41,888 nucleotides of DNA from the NCBI GenBank assembly GCA_023128415.1, contig JAGMEA010000022.1:1-41888 (forward strand), given 5' to 3'. Below are positions 40,096-41,888 of this stretch, in pieces. The notes under the pieces are model-generated. The model saw only the letters and a program-made list of their open reading frames with translations. It was not told where the DNA came from and searched no databases. The first letter of the stretch is position 1. Every line of letters begins with the position of its first letter. Both the position numbers and the translations under genes were made by a program. The DNA is from Candidatus Babeliales bacterium (GTDB taxonomy: Bacteria > Babelota > Babeliae > Babelales > UBA12411).

Positions 40096-40368
40096 ATGAA
40101 TATTTATATCGGAAATTTAGCTCCTTCAGTAAGTGAAGACAAATTAAGAGAATTATTTGAACAGTTTGGTGAGGTTACTACAGTAAAAATTATCCTTGAT
40201 AAGTTTACAAGAGCCCCTAGAGGTTTTGCTTTCGTAGAAATGTCAGATACATCTAGCGCAAATGAAGCTATAACAGAATTAAATGGTACAGATCTTGATG
40301 GACAATCTTTAAGAATAAATGAAGCTCGTCCACCAAAACCAAGACCAAGAAATAATAATCGTTATTAA
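40096..40368 (+). CDS. RNA recognition motif (RRM) RNA-binding protein
   Basis: MNIYIGNLAPSVSEDKLRELFEQFGEV (RNP2) and RGFAFVEM (RNP1); basic C-terminal tail PPKPRPRNNNRY. Confidence 0.95.
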   Translation: MNIYIGNLAPSVSEDKLRELFEQFGEVTTVKIILDKFTRAPRGFAFVEMSDTSSANEAITELNGTDLDGQSLRINEARPPKPRPRNNNRY

Positions 40369-40387
40369 AAAATAGCGACTAAAGCTT

Positions 40388-40416
40388 AAGCCCCTGTAAA
40401 TTTTACGGGGGCTTTC
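40388..40416 (+). terminator. Rho-independent terminator after the RRM gene
   Basis: aagcccctgtaaa/tttacgggggctt stem followed by tctt. Confidence 0.88.
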
Positions 40417-40550
40417 TTATTTAAAAATTATAATTCGCTATAAAGTCGAATAAAAACATTCAAATTTTCAAAAAAATTTACACCTCTTACCAAAAAATAC
40501 TAAATTATTACAGTTAAGCTAAAGCAGCTTTCTATTATTTTGGGGGGATT

Positions 40551-40578
40551 TTAGACGACTTATGAAACAGTCGTCTAA
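40551..40578 (+). promoter_or_regulatory. Perfect 10-bp inverted repeat upstream of the EamA gene
   Basis: ttagacgact-tatgaaac-agtcgtctaa; no U tract follows, so not an ordinary terminator. Confidence 0.6.
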
Positions 40579-40622
40579 GGTTATCAATTACTATTAATTT
40601 CATAAATAGGAGGAGTAAGACA

Positions 40623-41513
40623 ATTGTACTTCTAATATTAGTTTATGCATTATTTGCTAGCGCATTCTCATTTAACAAGGCTTTGCTCCAAATAAGCTCA
40701 CCAATATTTGCGGCTGGAGTTAGAACTTTAATTGGTGGACTAGTATTGACATGCTATTCATTTGGAACAAAAAAACAAGGTTTTGTTAATAAAAAAGATC
40801 TTTGGGTCTTATTTCAAATTGCCATTTTCAATGTTGTATTTAGCGCTATCTTTAAAAATCTAGCTCTTAAAAATATGACTTCCATTAAAGCTGGTTTTTT
40901 TGGAAACTTAGATCCATTCATGGCTGCTCTTTTTGCTTACGCAATTTTCTCAGAAAAATTAACAAAAAGAAGATGGTTTGGAATGTTTGTTGCCTTTTCT
41001 GGAGCTTTGGTATATTTGTTTTCAAGCTCTCCTACAGAAAAAGCTATAGGTGAAATAGCTTTTATTTCTTTGCCAGAACTCTCAATAATTTTTGCTCTAG
41101 CATCAGCAAGACTAGGATGGTTTAAGATCCAATATCTAGTTAGAGACAGATACTTCGAACCTACATTTATTGTTGGGGTATCTATGGCAAGTGGTGGATT
41201 ATTAACTCTACTTCTATCGTTTTTTCTAGAAAGTACCCCTAGAATATTAAATTTTAATTTATTTGCTCTTTATATGTCCTATATAGTTTTAAGTAGCAAT
41301 ATCATTGGATACGTATTATATGCTTATTTACATAAAATTCACTCTGGAACACTAATTGCACTTCTTGGCTTTTCTCAACCATTATTTGTAGCTTTATATG
41401 GAATAGTATTCCTTAAAGAACCAATTACTTGGCTTTATTTTATTTCAACAATTTTAGTATTCATTGGAGTCGGAATCTTTTATAAGGATGAACTTAATAG
41501 GCTTAAAAAATAA
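40623..41513 (+). CDS. EamA/DMT-family transporter, probable ATT start
   Basis: ORF track starts at TTG 40683, but in-frame upstream codons encode IVLLILVYALFASAFSFNKALLQISSP, completing TM1; AGGAGG at 40608-40613. Confidence 0.8.
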   Translation: MVLLILVYALFASAFSFNKALLQISSPIFAAGVRTLIGGLVLTCYSFGTKKQGFVNKKDLWVLFQIAIFNVVFSAIFKNLALKNMTSIKAGFFGNLDPFMAALFAYAIFSEKLTKRRWFGMFVAFSGALVYLFSSSPTEKAIGEIAFISLPELSIIFALASARLGWFKIQYLVRDRYFEPTFIVGVSMASGGLLTLLLSFFLESTPRILNFNLFALYMSYIVLSSNIIGYVLYAYLHKIHSGTLIALLGFSQPLFVALYGIVFLKEPITWLYFISTILVFIGVGIFYKDELNRLKK

Positions 41514-41598
41514 TTTTTGTTACCTTTAAAAGCTAAATATACTTAATTGATTTTCATTTATTTTTTAACAGTATTTTTTTAAAAGGAATACATGAACA

Positions 41599-41775
41599 AT
41601 AGGAACAAAGGGCAGAAAGCTTGTTGGAGAACATGCTAATAAAATTATAGAATCACTTAACAAAGCATTTGCAGACGAATGGCTTGCATATTATCAATAT
41701 TGGATTGGAGCACAAATAGTTGAAGGTCCTATGCAAGATTTTACGACAATAAACGGGAAAGCCCACGATCTTTAG
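41599..41775 (+). pseudogene. Truncated ferritin-like (DPS/bacterioferritin-type) gene interrupted by an IS200/IS605 end
   Basis: (ATA)GTKGRKLVGEHANKIIESLNKAFADEWLAYYQYWIGAQIVEGPMQ..., then loss of similarity and a stop within the IS hairpin. Confidence 0.75.
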
Positions 41776-41782
41776 TCGTGGG
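41762..41782. mobile_element. IS200/IS605-type terminal hairpin
   Basis: cccacga-tctttag-tcgtggg imperfect-palindrome end just downstream of the tnpA 3' end. Confidence 0.8.
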
Positions 41783-41792
41783 ATGAAAGTGT

Positions 41793-41888
41793 CTATCTAT
41801 TTTTTTGATTTTGAACATATTTTTTAATTGTATTTTTGTTAAGTTTTCCAACACTATCAATATAATATGATCTGGTCCATAGTGTTGG
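41793..41888 (-). CDS. tnpA: IS200/IS605 family transposase TnpA (Y1), C-terminal fragment cut by the window end
   Basis: Minus strand: PTLWTRSYYIDSVGKLNKNTIKKYVQNQKNR*, matching the W-x-x-SYY-x-x-S-x-G C terminus of IS200-type TnpA. Confidence 0.88.
   Translation of the reverse strand, partial: PTLWTRSYYIDSVGKLNKNTIKKYVQNQKNR

Noticed and set aside
1-41888. CRISPR array or restriction/toxin-antitoxin defence system
   Set aside because: No regularly spaced repeats and no Cas, methylase or toxin signatures seen on reading; absence is limited to what I could see by eye.

Overview
AT-rich, gene-dense bacterial window with about 36 supported protein-coding genes, 2 tRNAs, 3 good intrinsic terminators and an IS200/IS605-type insertion at the right edge. 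Recognisable housekeeping genes are plsY, secD, hemW, serS, a phosphomannomutase-like gene, an nfo-like gene, a uvrD/pcrA helicase, glmM, DUF502, LptF/G-like, tlyA, an HtrA/Deg protease, pssA, grpE, an RRM RNA-binding protein and an EamA/DMT transporter. These are interleaved with many signal-peptide-bearing proteins I cannot assign. The mixture would fit a small-genome, possibly host-associated Gram-negative-type lineage such as Candidatus Dependentiae, but that is an inference and untested. The regions most worth a second look are: (1) 32.6-39.9 kb, where two ~970-aa secreted paralogs flank a putative beta-barrel outer-membrane protein; (2) 0.2-5 kb, a 'split LigD' set with free-standing 3'-phosphoesterase and PolDom genes, an archaeal-like ATP-dependent ligase and a metallo-beta-lactamase protein; (3) a tRNA-Leu whose anticodon folds as AAG; (4) a ferritin-like gene cut by an IS200/IS605 end, next to an EamA gene that seems to need an ATT start preceded by a 10-bp perfect inverted repeat.
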